Of a DNA stretch of 64,000 nt, positions 1 to 8,732 are shown piece after piece. The translations under genes were made by a program, and so were the position numbers. The notes under the pieces are model-generated. The model worked only from the letters and a program-made list of their open reading frames with translations, was not told where the DNA came from and ran no database searches. This DNA is from Streptomyces sp. SM10. Its GTDB lineage: Bacteria > Actinomycetota > Actinomycetes > Streptomycetales > Streptomycetaceae. The stretch's first letter is position 1. The number at the start of each line of letters is the position of its first letter. Location of the stretch: the NCBI RefSeq assembly GCF_002910915.1, contig NZ_NEUF01000173.1, forward strand, positions 79,163-143,162. Direction: 5' to 3'.

Positions 1-1
1 C

Positions 2-1558
2 ATCGCGGCGGAACTGGCCGGTCAGCTCGTCGACGGCACGGCCTGCACGGTGTGCGGCTCGGCCGAGCACCCGGAGCCGGCCCGCGCCGAGGCCGGCCAT
101 GTGGACCGGGCCACGGAGGAGGAGGCGCTCGCCGCCCACCAGCGGGCCGACCGGGCCCGCGCCGCGGCCGAGAGCGAGCTCGGTGTCGTGCGGGAGCGCC
201 TCGCCGCGGCGCGGTCGGAGTCGGCCGAGCCGGAGCACGGAACCGGAGCCGACGGGGGGCCCGCTCCGGCGGACCGGGCCCCCGCCTCCGTGGCCGCACT
301 CCAGGCGGCGGTCGACGGCCTGACCCGGGAGCACGCGGACGCACACCGCCTGGCCGCGGGAACGCATGCGGCCAGGGAGGCACTCGCCACCGCCGAGCGC
401 GAGCACCTCGGACGGCTCGACGACCGGCAGCAGGCCGAACGGCGCGCCGCTGCCCGCACCTCGCGGCGGGAAGCGCTCGACCGCGAACAGGCGGCGCTGG
501 AGGAGGAGCTGGTCACGGCCCGCGGCGCCTGTGACTCCGTGGCCGAGCACACAGCCCTTCTCGAGCGCCGTGCCGGCCTGGTCGCCGGCGCGGCAGAGGC
601 GCTCCGCGCCGAGCAGGACGCGGCGCAGCGGCTCAAAGAGGCCGACGGCAGGGTGGCCGACGCCGCATTCCGGGCCGGCTTCGACACCCCGCGCGCGGCC
701 GCCGCGAAGCTCCTCGGCGACACCGCGCAGCGGGAACTCCAGCACCGGATCGACGCCTGGCAGACGGAGGCCGCAGCGGTCGCCGACCGGCTCGCGGAGG
801 AGGACGCCCGGACTGCCGCCGACCGTCCGGCCGCGACACCCGACGCGGCGCAGGAGGCGTACGAGCTCTCCGCGAAGCACCTGCGGGACAGCGCCGCCGT
901 GCACGCCTCCGCGCAGGAGCGCGTCAAGGAGCTCGGCCGGCTCTCGCGCGGTGTCGAGGACGCGGTGCGCGCCCTGGGGCCGCGGCGCCAGGAGTACGAA
1001 AGGGTGGCCCGTCTTGCCGGCCTGACGGCGGGCACCTCCGCGGACAACGAGCGCAAGATGCGGCTGGAGGCCTACGTACTGGCGGCGCGCCTCGAACAGG
1101 TGGCCGCCGCAGCGACGGCCCGTCTCCAGCGGATGTCGTCGGGGCGCTACACGCTGGTCCACTCCGACGAGCGCAGCGGGGGCCGCAGGGCGGGGCTCGG
1201 TCTGCACGTCGTCGACTCCTGGACGGGCCGCGAGCGCGACACGGCCACGCTCTCCGGCGGGGAGACCTTCTTCGCCTCGCTCGCACTGGCCCTCGGGCTC
1301 GCCGATGTGGTGACCGACGAGGCGGGCGGCGTACGCCTGGACACGCTCTTCATCGACGAGGGCTTCGGCAGCCTGGACGACCAGACGCTGGACGAGGTGC
1401 TCGACGTGCTCGACTCGCTGCGCGAACGCGACCGCAGCGTCGGCATCGTGAGCCACGTGGCCGACCTGCGACGCCGCATCCCCGCCCAGCTCGAGGTGGT
1501 GAAGGAGCGGCAGGGGTCGGCGGTGGTCCACCGGGCCGCCGGCATGCTCAGCGGCTGA
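2..1558 (+). CDS. sbcC: SbcC-like exonuclease ATPase subunit, 3' part
   Basis: This is the C-terminal half of a Rad50/SbcC-type SMC ATPase; the gene starts before the window. Reading frame 2 is open from the first base. It opens at the zinc hook, seen as CTVCGSAEHP (Cys codons at 44-46 and 53-55), where the usual motif is CPVC. A long Ala/Glu/Arg-rich descending coiled coil follows, then the ATPase C-lobe with the ABC signature TLSGGETFFASLALALGLA and Walker B LFIDEGFGSLDDQTLDE. The family works with the SbcD nuclease on DNA ends and hairpins; sbcD should lie just upstream, outside the window. The stop overlaps the 3' end of the convergent Lrp gene by 11 bases. Confidence 0.93.
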   Translation: MAAELAGQLVDGTACTVCGSAEHPEPARAEAGHVDRATEEEALAAHQRADRARAAAESELGVVRERLAAARSESAEPEHGTGADGGPAPADRAPASVAALQAAVDGLTREHADAHRLAAGTHAAREALATAEREHLGRLDDRQQAERRAAARTSRREALDREQAALEEELVTARGACDSVAEHTALLERRAGLVAGAAEALRAEQDAAQRLKEADGRVADAAFRAGFDTPRAAAAKLLGDTAQRELQHRIDAWQTEAAAVADRLAEEDARTAADRPAATPDAAQEAYELSAKHLRDSAAVHASAQERVKELGRLSRGVEDAVRALGPRRQEYERVARLAGLTAGTSADNERKMRLEAYVLAARLEQVAAAATARLQRMSSGRYTLVHSDERSGGRRAGLGLHVVDSWTGRERDTATLSGGETFFASLALALGLADVVTDEAGGVRLDTLFIDEGFGSLDDQTLDEVLDVLDSLRERDRSVGIVSHVADLRRRIPAQLEVVKERQGSAVVHRAAGMLSG

Positions 1559-1994
1559 TCGCCCGTCGGGGGAGGGGCGAGGAGTAGACGACGTTGGTGG
1601 TCACGGAACCGAGGGCGCCGATCCTCCCCGTCACCTCCTCCAGATGACGCATGGACCTGGCGGTGACCTTCAGGACGAAACAGTCGTTCCCGGTGACGTG
1701 GTGGGCCTCCACGATCTCCGGCGTCGTCTCCGTCAGGTCGTGGAACGGCTTGTAGTTGCCGTTCGGATAGCGCAGTCGTACGAGGGCGAGGATCGGCAGT
1801 CCGAGCCGCTCGGGGTCCACCACCGCGGCGTACCCACTGATCACCCCCGCCTCCTCCAGGCGGCGCACCCGTTCGGTGACGGCGCTGGGGGACATGGCGA
1901 CGGCGCGGGCCAGCTCGGCGAAGGTCGCGCGTCCGTCACGCTGCAGGACATCGAGGATGCGCCAGTCAGTGGCGTCCGGGGAATACTCGGTCAT
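1548..1994 (-). CDS. Lrp/AsnC family transcriptional regulator
   Basis: A 148-residue regulator starting MTEYSPDATDWRILDVLQRD. An N-terminal AsnC-type winged helix (FAELARAVAMSPSAVTERV) is followed by a RAM/ACT-like ligand-binding half. The ATG at 1994 is chosen because the family starts a few residues before the helix; the frame stays open much further upstream without family similarity. It is divergent from a rhodanese gene with a 94-base gap, so autoregulation and control of that gene are the natural inference. The ligand is unknown. Confidence 0.9.
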   Translation of the reverse strand: MTEYSPDATDWRILDVLQRDGRATFAELARAVAMSPSAVTERVRRLEEAGVISGYAAVVDPERLGLPILALVRLRYPNGNYKPFHDLTETTPEIVEAHHVTGNDCFVLKVTARSMRHLEEVTGRIGALGSVTTNVVYSSPLPRRAISR

Positions 1995-2051
1995 GAGGCC
2001 AGGCAACAGGGGAAGCCCCTGCGGATCAAGTGATGTGCCGGGGATCACCAC

Positions 2052-2081
2052 TTCCGAGAGGGGGTGGACCGATCGTAGATT
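2052..2081 (+). promoter_or_regulatory. Putative promoter of the rhodanese gene (leaderless)
   Basis: A -10 hexamer TAGATT (2076-2081) ends seven bases before the ATG at 2089, with TTCCGA (2052-2057) as a possible -35 at 18-base spacing. This places the transcription start at or next to the start codon, and no Shine-Dalgarno sequence is present. The gap upstream holds an imperfect AAGTG...CACTT inverted repeat (about 2029-2053) that could be the Lrp site. Confidence 0.5.
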
Positions 2082-2088
2082 TCCGGAC

Positions 2089-2574
2089 ATGACCCCACAG
2101 ACCCTCACCACTGCCCGCCCCGTTCTCCGGGTACCGCCTGCCTCCCCGGCAGCTGCCGCCCGGTACTTCGGTGCCTCGCTCGCCTTCCACGCGGACGTCT
2201 CCGACGTGGCACACGCCCTGGAGGGCGGCGGCGCCCCCGGATTCGTCGTGCTCGACTCCCGCTCCACAGCGTCCTGGGACCAGGGGCACGTCCCCGGCGC
2301 GGTGCACCTGCCGACCGCCCTCATCGCCGAGCAGGCGGCCGGACTCCTGGACCCGGCCGTCCCCGTGGTCACCTACTGCTGGGGGCCGGGATGCAACGGC
2401 GCGACCCGGGCAGCACTGGCGCTCGCCGAACTCGGCTACCAGGTCAAGGAGATGCTCGGCGGATTCGAGTACTGGGTACGCGAGGGGTTCGCCTTCGAGA
2501 CCTGGGAGGGGTCCGAGCGACGCACCGCCGACCCGCTCACAGCGCCTGCGGAGGCCGGCGACTGCGGCTGCTGA
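2089..2574 (+). CDS. Rhodanese-like domain protein
   Basis: A 161-residue single-domain rhodanese. Residues about 35-140 hold the fold, with VVLDSRSTASWDQGHVPGA (the D-x-R and GHI/VPGA elements) and the active-site loop YCWGPGCNGA, in which the Cys of the CxxGC-type loop would carry the persulfide. The C-terminus ends in GDCGC, giving a second Cys pair. The family transfers sulfane sulfur. ATG 2089 is used because it fits a leaderless promoter; the longer open frame upstream has no similarity. Physiological substrate unknown. Confidence 0.88.
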   Translation: MTPQTLTTARPVLRVPPASPAAAARYFGASLAFHADVSDVAHALEGGGAPGFVVLDSRSTASWDQGHVPGAVHLPTALIAEQAAGLLDPAVPVVTYCWGPGCNGATRAALALAELGYQVKEMLGGFEYWVREGFAFETWEGSERRTADPLTAPAEAGDCGC

Positions 2575-2641
2575 ACGGGCAGGCCCCACGGCTCACGTCC
2601 GGGGCACCCCACGGACCTCGCGCCGAGGCCGGTGAATGGGA

Positions 2642-3511
2642 TCAGGACGCGAGGAGCGCGGCGAACAGCCACGCGCCGTCGTCACCGGCCGGCAGACCGC
2701 TGACCTGACCGTCACCGACCTCCACCACGCGCCACGCCCCGTCCTCCCGCAGCGCCATGTCGGTGGTCACCCATCGGCAGCCGAGCGCGCGCACGGCCTC
2801 GCCGACGGCGTCGAGTCCGGGCGCCGGCACCAGGCCGGGCGTGTCCGGATGAGCCGTCACCCGGACGGCCTCGCCGTCCACCCACCACACCCGCGCCTCA
2901 CCGCCCGGCACGAAGGACTCGTACGCCCGCAGCACCACTCCGCCGGTCAGGAACTCCCCCTGCAGCTCCAGGAAACGGCCGACCACGCGGGCGAGCCGCT
3001 CCCCGTCCTCCAACTCCGGCACGAAGCAGGCCTCGTGCCACTCATGCTTACGGGACTTCACGAAGTCCTTGACGATGCCGGGGCCCGGGCCGAGAGCCCC
3101 GGCGAGGACGGACCAGACGGCGGGGTCCGGAGGAGGCCCTCCGGCGGGCAGGGCACGCCACACACTGTTCGGGGTGAGACCGGCGAACGCCTCGTACCAT
3201 CCGGGGAGTTCATGGGCGGTGCGGTAGGCGGTCGCGCCCGTGCGCAGCGAGCAGCCACGGTCGGCGAGGGCGCGCTCCAGTTCCCCGTAGTGACCCGCCG
3301 GAATCATCCACCCCCGGTAGCCGTACGGCCCCGAGTCCGGCCCGACCCGGCCGACGGCGGTCCGCGTGTCCCCGGCGAGCAGCGCGTCGTGGTCGATCAG
3401 GGCGATCCGGGCGCCGGCGCGCCGGGCAGCGGCCGCCTCCCGGGCGAACTCGGGATCGGGGTGCCGCGGCCGCAGCGGGTCGCAGCAGAACAGGAAGCCG
3501 GGCGGAGCCAT
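2642..3511 (-). CDS. ATP-grasp domain protein
   Basis: A 289-residue protein starting MAPPGFLFCCDPLRPRHPDP. An N-terminal Rossmann-like region is followed by an ATP-grasp-like C-terminal half (IVKDFVKSRKHEW, VVLRAYESFV, RVWWVDGEAVRVTAHPD, WRVVEVGDGQVSGLP). This resembles the family of actinobacterial ATP-grasp proteins of unknown substrate (DUF4343 type). The carboxylate-amine ligation activity is inferred from the fold only. ATG 3511 is preferred over an upstream start because the extra residues are low-complexity. Confidence 0.75.
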   Translation of the reverse strand: MAPPGFLFCCDPLRPRHPDPEFAREAAAARRAGARIALIDHDALLAGDTRTAVGRVGPDSGPYGYRGWMIPAGHYGELERALADRGCSLRTGATAYRTAHELPGWYEAFAGLTPNSVWRALPAGGPPPDPAVWSVLAGALGPGPGIVKDFVKSRKHEWHEACFVPELEDGERLARVVGRFLELQGEFLTGGVVLRAYESFVPGGEARVWWVDGEAVRVTAHPDTPGLVPAPGLDAVGEAVRALGCRWVTTDMALREDGAWRVVEVGDGQVSGLPAGDDGAWLFAALLAS

Positions 3512-3595
3512 GCGGAGTTCGTCCTTCGGACCGCGTGCGGGGAGGGAGTGTGGTGCCGGGGGCGTGCGTGCGGGCACGCCCCCGGCACCACGGCG

Positions 3596-5284
3596 TCAGA
3601 GCTTGGACAGCTCGTCCACCAGGTCGTCCAGGCCGAGCGACCCCTGGGAGAGGGCAGCCATGTGCCAGGCCTTGAGGTCGAACGCGTCGCCGTGGGCCTT
3701 CCGGGCGTTCTCCCGGCCCAGCAGCCAGGCGCGCTCGCCCAGCTTGTAGCCGATGGCCTGCCCCGGCATCGACAGGTAGCGGGTCAGCTCGCTCTCCACG
3801 AAGTCGGCGGGCCGGCCGCTGTGGCTGCCGAAGAACTCCTCGGCCAGAGCCGGCGTCCACCGCTCGCCCGGGTGGAACGGCGAGTCCGCGGGGATCTCCA
3901 GCTCCAGGTGCATGCCGATGTCGACGATCACGCGGCAGGCACGCATCATCTGGGCGTCCAGATAACCCAGTCGGCGCTCCGCGTCGGGCAGGTAGCCCAG
4001 CTCGTCCATGAGCCGCTCGGCGTACAGGGCCCAGCCCTCGGCGTTGGCGCTGACCTGGCCGACCGACGCCTGGTAGCGCGACAGGCTGTCGGCGACGTGC
4101 GTCCACTGCGCGATCTGCAGGTGGTGGCCGGGCACGCCCTCGTGGTACCAGGTGGACACCAGGTCGTAGACGGGGAAACGGGTCTCGCCCATGGTCGGGA
4201 GCCAGGTGCGTCCCGGCCGCGAGAAGTCCTCCGAGGGACCCGTGTAGTACGGAGCGGCGGCACCCCCCGCGGGGGCGATCCGGGACTCCACCTTCCGCAC
4301 CCGCTCGGCGAGTTCGAAGTGGGTTCCGTCGAGCGCCTCGATGGCCTCGTCCATCAGGCTCTGCAGCCAGACCCGGACCTCGTCCACACCCTCGACGTGT
4401 TTGCCGTGCACGTCGAGATGGGCGAGCGCCTCCCAGGGGCCCGCCCCAGGAAGGATCTTGTCCGCCTCGGTCTTCATCTCGGCCAGCAGCCGGTGGTATT
4501 CGGACCATCCGTACGCGTACGCCTCGTCGAGGTCCAGATCGGTGCCGTTGAACTGACGCGCCCAGCGGGCGTAGCGTTCCCGGCCGACGGTGTCGGGGGC
4601 GCCCTCGATCGCGGGGGCGTACACGTCCCTCATCCAGTCCCGCAGCGCGACCAGCGCGGCGGCGGCCTGCCCGGCCGCTCCGTCCAGCTCCGCGCGAAGG
4701 GCTTCGGGCCCCTCCGCCACGAAGTCCTGGAAGAACCCGGCGCCGCCGTTCTCTCCCGCCCAGGTCCCCAGCTGGCCGATGAACGTCGCCGCCGGGCGCG
4801 GGCCGCCGTGGAGCTTGCGCTCCAGGCCCAGCGCGAGGGAGGCGCGGTACCCCTCGAGTGCGTCCGGAACCGCACGCAGACGGTCCACGACCGCCGCCCA
4901 GTCCTCGTCCGTCGCCGTGGGCGTCGCCGAGAACACGTCACGGAGGCTGTGCGCGGGAGAGTGGATGTTGGAGACGGCCCGCAGCCCCTCCTCGGCTTCG
5001 ATGACGGCGAGCTCGGCCGTCAGGCGCTCCCGCAGCAGCCGTGCGCAACGCCTCTCCTCGTCGGTCTCCGCGCCCGGGACCTGCTCCGCGGCGTCCAGTT
5101 CCAAGAGGGTGCTGCGGATCAGGGCGGCCATGGCGGCCTGACCGGCGGGCGAGAAATCGGGCAGCCGACGGGAGCTTTCCGCGACACCGAGATAGGTACC
5201 GGTGATCGGGTCGAGTTCGATGTATGCGTCGACGTAGGCGTCGGCGACCTGGCGCGGCAGTGCGCTGCTCGATGTGTCTGACAT
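3596..5284 (-). CDS. DUF885 family protein (M34-like metallopeptidase fold)
   Basis: A 562-residue cytoplasmic protein of full family length. The diagnostic metal-binding motif is HEGVPGHHLQ (HExxxxH type, about residue 380), followed by SANAEGWALYAERLMDELG, which supplies the glutamate-rich second motif. The family is distantly related to zinc peptidases; substrates are not established. No signal peptide is visible. The start MSDTSSSALPRQVADAYVDA fits homologues that open with a helical region. Confidence 0.88.
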   Translation of the reverse strand: MSDTSSSALPRQVADAYVDAYIELDPITGTYLGVAESSRRLPDFSPAGQAAMAALIRSTLLELDAAEQVPGAETDEERRCARLLRERLTAELAVIEAEEGLRAVSNIHSPAHSLRDVFSATPTATDEDWAAVVDRLRAVPDALEGYRASLALGLERKLHGGPRPAATFIGQLGTWAGENGGAGFFQDFVAEGPEALRAELDGAAGQAAAALVALRDWMRDVYAPAIEGAPDTVGRERYARWARQFNGTDLDLDEAYAYGWSEYHRLLAEMKTEADKILPGAGPWEALAHLDVHGKHVEGVDEVRVWLQSLMDEAIEALDGTHFELAERVRKVESRIAPAGGAAAPYYTGPSEDFSRPGRTWLPTMGETRFPVYDLVSTWYHEGVPGHHLQIAQWTHVADSLSRYQASVGQVSANAEGWALYAERLMDELGYLPDAERRLGYLDAQMMRACRVIVDIGMHLELEIPADSPFHPGERWTPALAEEFFGSHSGRPADFVESELTRYLSMPGQAIGYKLGERAWLLGRENARKAHGDAFDLKAWHMAALSQGSLGLDDLVDELSKL

Positions 5285-5351
5285 GTGGACATCCTCGTAC
5301 GCCGAGGGCCCTTACGTCACGAGGGAACGGGACTTCGGCCGGGAAGATCCC

Positions 5352-5882
5352 CTACGGCGCCGAGGAGTCGGGACGTGGCTCCGTGGAGTCGGCGGGATTC
5401 CGGGCGTGCGCCGTGGGCGGCATCAGCGGGCCGCATTCCCACTGCTGGAAGATCAACCGGGTCTCCACGCGTGCCACCTCCCGGCGTGAGGTGAACTCGT
5501 CGAGCACCAGACGCTGCAGGTCCGTCGGGTCCGAGACGGCCACATGCACCAGGTAGTCGTCGGGCCCGGTGAGATGGAAGAACGCCCGGGACTCCGGGAG
5601 CGCCCTGATCCGTTCGACGAACGGACCGATGAGCTCCCTGCGGTGCGGCCGGACCTGGACCAGCAGCAGCGCCTCCAGGCCGCGGCCGAGCCGCGCCGGG
5701 TCGAGCCGCAGGCGGTGTCCGAGGATCACGCCCGAGCGGCGCAGCCGCGCCACGCGGTCCAGACAGGTGGACGGGGCCACCCCGACCTCGGCGGCGAGCT
5801 CCCGGTACGTCGTCCGCGCATCGTTCTGCAGGAGACGCAGAATATGCAGATCGACCGGATCCAGTGCGACGGATTCAGACAT
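5352..5882 (-). CDS. Lrp/AsnC family transcriptional regulator
   Basis: A 176-residue regulator starting MSESVALDPVDLHILRLLQN, with winged helix TYRELAAEVGVAPSTCLDRV and a C-terminal RAM-type domain (ALLLVQVRPH). ATG 5882 is chosen by the family N-terminus. It is divergent from a Cys/Met PLP enzyme only 59 bases away, the layout expected for a local amino-acid-responsive regulator of that enzyme. Confidence 0.9.
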   Translation of the reverse strand: MSESVALDPVDLHILRLLQNDARTTYRELAAEVGVAPSTCLDRVARLRRSGVILGHRLRLDPARLGRGLEALLLVQVRPHRRELIGPFVERIRALPESRAFFHLTGPDDYLVHVAVSDPTDLQRLVLDEFTSRREVARVETRLIFQQWECGPLMPPTAHARNPADSTEPRPDSSAP

Positions 5883-5941
5883 ATGGCGAACGTAGCACGG
5901 CTTCACACCGCCATCAGCCGGTCACTGTTCAGTCTGGTGGC

Positions 5942-7216
5942 ATGGACACCGAAGCCTCCTCGCTGACATCCCAGCCCTCCTTCCGGTCCAGGGCCCTCGC
6001 CACCGAAGCGGTGCACGCCGGACGCGACGATCTCGCCTCTCTCGGTCTGCACGCCGCGCCGATCGACCTCTCCACCACCTATCCCTCGTACGACTCCCGG
6101 GGCGAGGCCGCGCGCATCGACGCCTTCGCCGCCACCGGAGCCCGCCCCGACGGGCCGCCCGTGTACGCGCGGCTGGACAATCCGACGACGGGCCGATTCG
6201 AAACGGCGCTGGCCCGGCTGGAAGGCGCCGCCTCCGCGGTCGCCTTCGCCAGCGGTATGGCGGCGCTCACCGCCGTCCTGCTGGCCCGCGCGAGCCTGGG
6301 GCTGCGGCATGTGGTCGCGGTGCGTCCGCTCTACGGATGCAGCGACCACCTCCTGGGCGCCGGCCTGCTGGGCACCGAGGTGACCTGGACGGATCCGGCG
6401 GGTGTCGCGGACGCGATCCGCCCGGACACCGGTCTGGTGATGGTCGAGACGCCCGCCAACCCGACGCTCGCCGAACTCGACATCCGGGCCGTGGCGCACT
6501 CCTGCGGCTCGGTGCCGCTCCTGGTCGACAACACCTTCGCCACCCCCGTGCTGCAGCGGCCGCTCGAACACGGTGCCCGGATCGTGCTGCACAGCGCCAC
6601 CAAGTACCTGGGCGGTCACGGCGATGTGATGGGCGGCGTCGTCGCCTGCGACGAGGAGTTCGCGGCGACCCTGCGGCAGGTGCGCTTCGCCACCGGCGGC
6701 GTACTCCACCCGATGGCCGGATATCTGCTGCTGCGCGGGCTGTCGACGCTTCCGGTGCGGATCCGTGCCGCCTCCGCGTCCGCGGCGGAGCTGGCCCGCA
6801 GGCTCTCGGCGGACCCCCGTGTCGCGCGGGTGCACTACCCGGAGATCGGAGGGGCGATGGTGTCCTTCGAGGTGTTCGGGGACCCTCACAGGATCATCGC
6901 CGGAGTCCGGCTGATCACGCCCGCCGTGAGCCTCGGCAGCGTGGACACCCTCATCCAGCATCCGGCCTCCATCAGCCACCGCATCGTGGGTGAGGGAGAC
7001 CGGAAGGCCGCGGGTGTCGGCGACCGTCTGCTGCGTATGTCGGTCGGCCTGGAGGACGTCGAGGACCTCTGGGCCGATCTCTGTCAGGCGCTCAGCGACC
7101 GGAGCGCTGCTCCGCCTGCGCGCCCCGGGGCAGCGGCCGTGACACCGACGGCGCCCCCGACCGGGTCGCCGGCCGGTCGAGGGGCTGGGCAGGAGCCGCG
7201 GCCAGTCGGGCCGTGA
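5942..7216 (+). CDS. Cys/Met metabolism PLP-dependent enzyme (gamma-lyase or gamma-synthase type)
   Basis: A 424-residue fold-type I PLP enzyme of the cystathionine gamma-synthase/methionine gamma-lyase family. Seen: YARLDNPTTGRFETALARLE, the phosphate-binding AFASGMAAL, VDNTFATPVLQ, and the PLP lysine in HSATKYLGGHGDV. C-terminal signatures SLGSVDTLIQHPASISH and LLRMSVGLED are intact. The exact reaction (elimination of Cys/Met/homocysteine, or gamma-replacement) cannot be set from sequence. The last 40 or so residues are low-complexity and overlap the convergent acetyltransferase by 125 bases. The Lrp regulator next door suggests a catabolic lyase. Confidence 0.88.
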   Translation: MDTEASSLTSQPSFRSRALATEAVHAGRDDLASLGLHAAPIDLSTTYPSYDSRGEAARIDAFAATGARPDGPPVYARLDNPTTGRFETALARLEGAASAVAFASGMAALTAVLLARASLGLRHVVAVRPLYGCSDHLLGAGLLGTEVTWTDPAGVADAIRPDTGLVMVETPANPTLAELDIRAVAHSCGSVPLLVDNTFATPVLQRPLEHGARIVLHSATKYLGGHGDVMGGVVACDEEFAATLRQVRFATGGVLHPMAGYLLLRGLSTLPVRIRAASASAAELARRLSADPRVARVHYPEIGGAMVSFEVFGDPHRIIAGVRLITPAVSLGSVDTLIQHPASISHRIVGEGDRKAAGVGDRLLRMSVGLEDVEDLWADLCQALSDRSAAPPARPGAAAVTPTAPPTGSPAGRGAGQEPRPVGP

Positions 7217-8525
7217 TCACCAGCGTGCCCTCTTCGATCTGGTAGTCGAGAGGAAGCGAGAGCGCCCGCATGGCGGCCACCATCCCCGTGTTGTGGGCCT
7301 GCGTCACCGCGTACACGCTCTCGCAGCCCGCCTCGACTGCCAGGGTCACCAGGCGGCTGAGCAGCTCGGAACCGATGCCGCGGCGCTGCCAGTCGTCCTC
7401 GACGAGGAGGGCCACCTCGGTCTCGTCGCCGTCCCAGAGCAGATGACCGAGCGCCACCATCCGGCCGGAGGCCGTCTGTACGGCTAGGGTGCGGCCGAAG
7501 CGCGGGCTCAGGAGGTGGTCCAGATAACGGTCGGCGTCACGGACCGGTCCGTGGTAGCGCAGGCCCAGGGTCTGCTCGGAGCAGCGGTCGTGCATGGCGA
7601 CGGCGGCGTCGAGGTCGCTCCGGTCCGCGCGGCGGACCGTGATCTCGTTGCCCTCGGGCAGGGTGAGGACGTCCTCGCTGCGGGGCACGCGCGGGCCGAG
7701 CCGTGCGTCGAGCTCGACCAGGGCCCGGGCGCGGGCGAACTCGGTCGGAGTGAACGGGAGATAGGGGCGCTCGACGGTGATGACACCGCCCGAGGGATCG
7801 CGCAGCCTCATCACGGTGTCCTCGAGGACACCCTCCACCGGAGCACTCTCCCCGGTGGGCCGGCCGGTGATCGACAGGGCGGGCAGCGAGTGGATGGTGC
7901 ACCGGCCCAGGAGCTGGCGCAGTGCCAGGGGGAGCTCGGCGGCGTCCAGCGCGGTGCGTGTGGCGAGCCCGAGGACCCGGGTGGGCGTGTCCACCAGGTC
8001 GTGCGCGTCGGCGCGTTCGATCCAGGTCGACGTACCGCCCGCCTCGGAGATCTCCCGGGTGAGCTGCTGGGCCGGCAGCGACACGGGAGCGCGGAGCAGG
8101 AACTCGTCGACGGTGCCCTCGGCCAGCGGGTGGGTCTGCAGGGTGAGGATGTCTATGCGGTGACGGGCCAGCGCGGTGCAGAGGGCGGCCAGGGTCCCGG
8201 GCGCGTCCTGCACGGTCGTCCGCATCCGCCACAGCACCGTCTCGGCCGGCTCGTCCGCGGAGGGAAGCCCCGGGCCGGCGCCGGTATCGGTGTCCGGAGG
8301 CGGCGCGTGGCTGTGCCGTCGTGCCCACCAGGTGTGGAACGCCGCCGTGGCGACCAGGGCCACGGCCGAGGCGATGAGCAGAGAGGGGCCGTCGGGCTGG
8401 TGCCCGATCAGGTTGGCGATCGCGTCGGCCACGGCCACCGCCGTGAAGAGGGCTGCCAGCTCGATCAGGTCCCGCCGCCAGTGGTGCGGACGGCGGGCAC
8501 TCTTCGCGGATGTCACATCAGTCAT
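7092..8525 (-). CDS. GNAT acetyltransferase with N-terminal membrane segments and ACT-like domain
   Basis: A 477-residue protein with three parts. Two hydrophobic segments (about residues 20-40 and 48-66) flank IGHQPDGPS. An ACT-like ligand domain follows (about 95-185: TVQDAPGTLAALCTALARHR). The C-terminal GNAT fold (about 295-440) carries VEDDWQRRGIGSELLSRLV, the acetyl-CoA loop. The combination suggests an acetyltransferase tuned by a small ligand and possibly membrane-attached; the substrate is unknown. The C-terminal tail overlaps the convergent PLP enzyme gene. Confidence 0.8.
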   Translation of the reverse strand: MTDVTSAKSARRPHHWRRDLIELAALFTAVAVADAIANLIGHQPDGPSLLIASAVALVATAAFHTWWARRHSHAPPPDTDTGAGPGLPSADEPAETVLWRMRTTVQDAPGTLAALCTALARHRIDILTLQTHPLAEGTVDEFLLRAPVSLPAQQLTREISEAGGTSTWIERADAHDLVDTPTRVLGLATRTALDAAELPLALRQLLGRCTIHSLPALSITGRPTGESAPVEGVLEDTVMRLRDPSGGVITVERPYLPFTPTEFARARALVELDARLGPRVPRSEDVLTLPEGNEITVRRADRSDLDAAVAMHDRCSEQTLGLRYHGPVRDADRYLDHLLSPRFGRTLAVQTASGRMVALGHLLWDGDETEVALLVEDDWQRRGIGSELLSRLVTLAVEAGCESVYAVTQAHNTGMVAAMRALSLPLDYQIEEGTLVITARLAAAPAQPLDRPATRSGAPSVSRPLPRGAQAEQRSGR

Positions 8526-8732
8526 GTCTTCACTGTGACCGAACGGTGTTGCCTGGTCACGAACGGATTGTGACTGATGGGTTACGTGTGGATCCGGTCG
8601 CCTTGAGCACCTTTTCGCGGCCCCGTAAGGGCATGCCGACGGGGACCGTGAACGGCGGCTGCCCCAGGTGCCCCGGAACCGGGCGGGGCGGGCTCACCGT
8701 CCGCAGAGTTCAGGAGCGGGACGCACGTGGGC

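Noticed and set aside
2636..5281. 881-codon plus-strand open frame
   Set aside because: It is antisense to the ATP-grasp and DUF885 genes, which have clear family motifs. The product is low-complexity Arg/Gly/Val and matches nothing, as expected of a shadow frame in GC-rich DNA.
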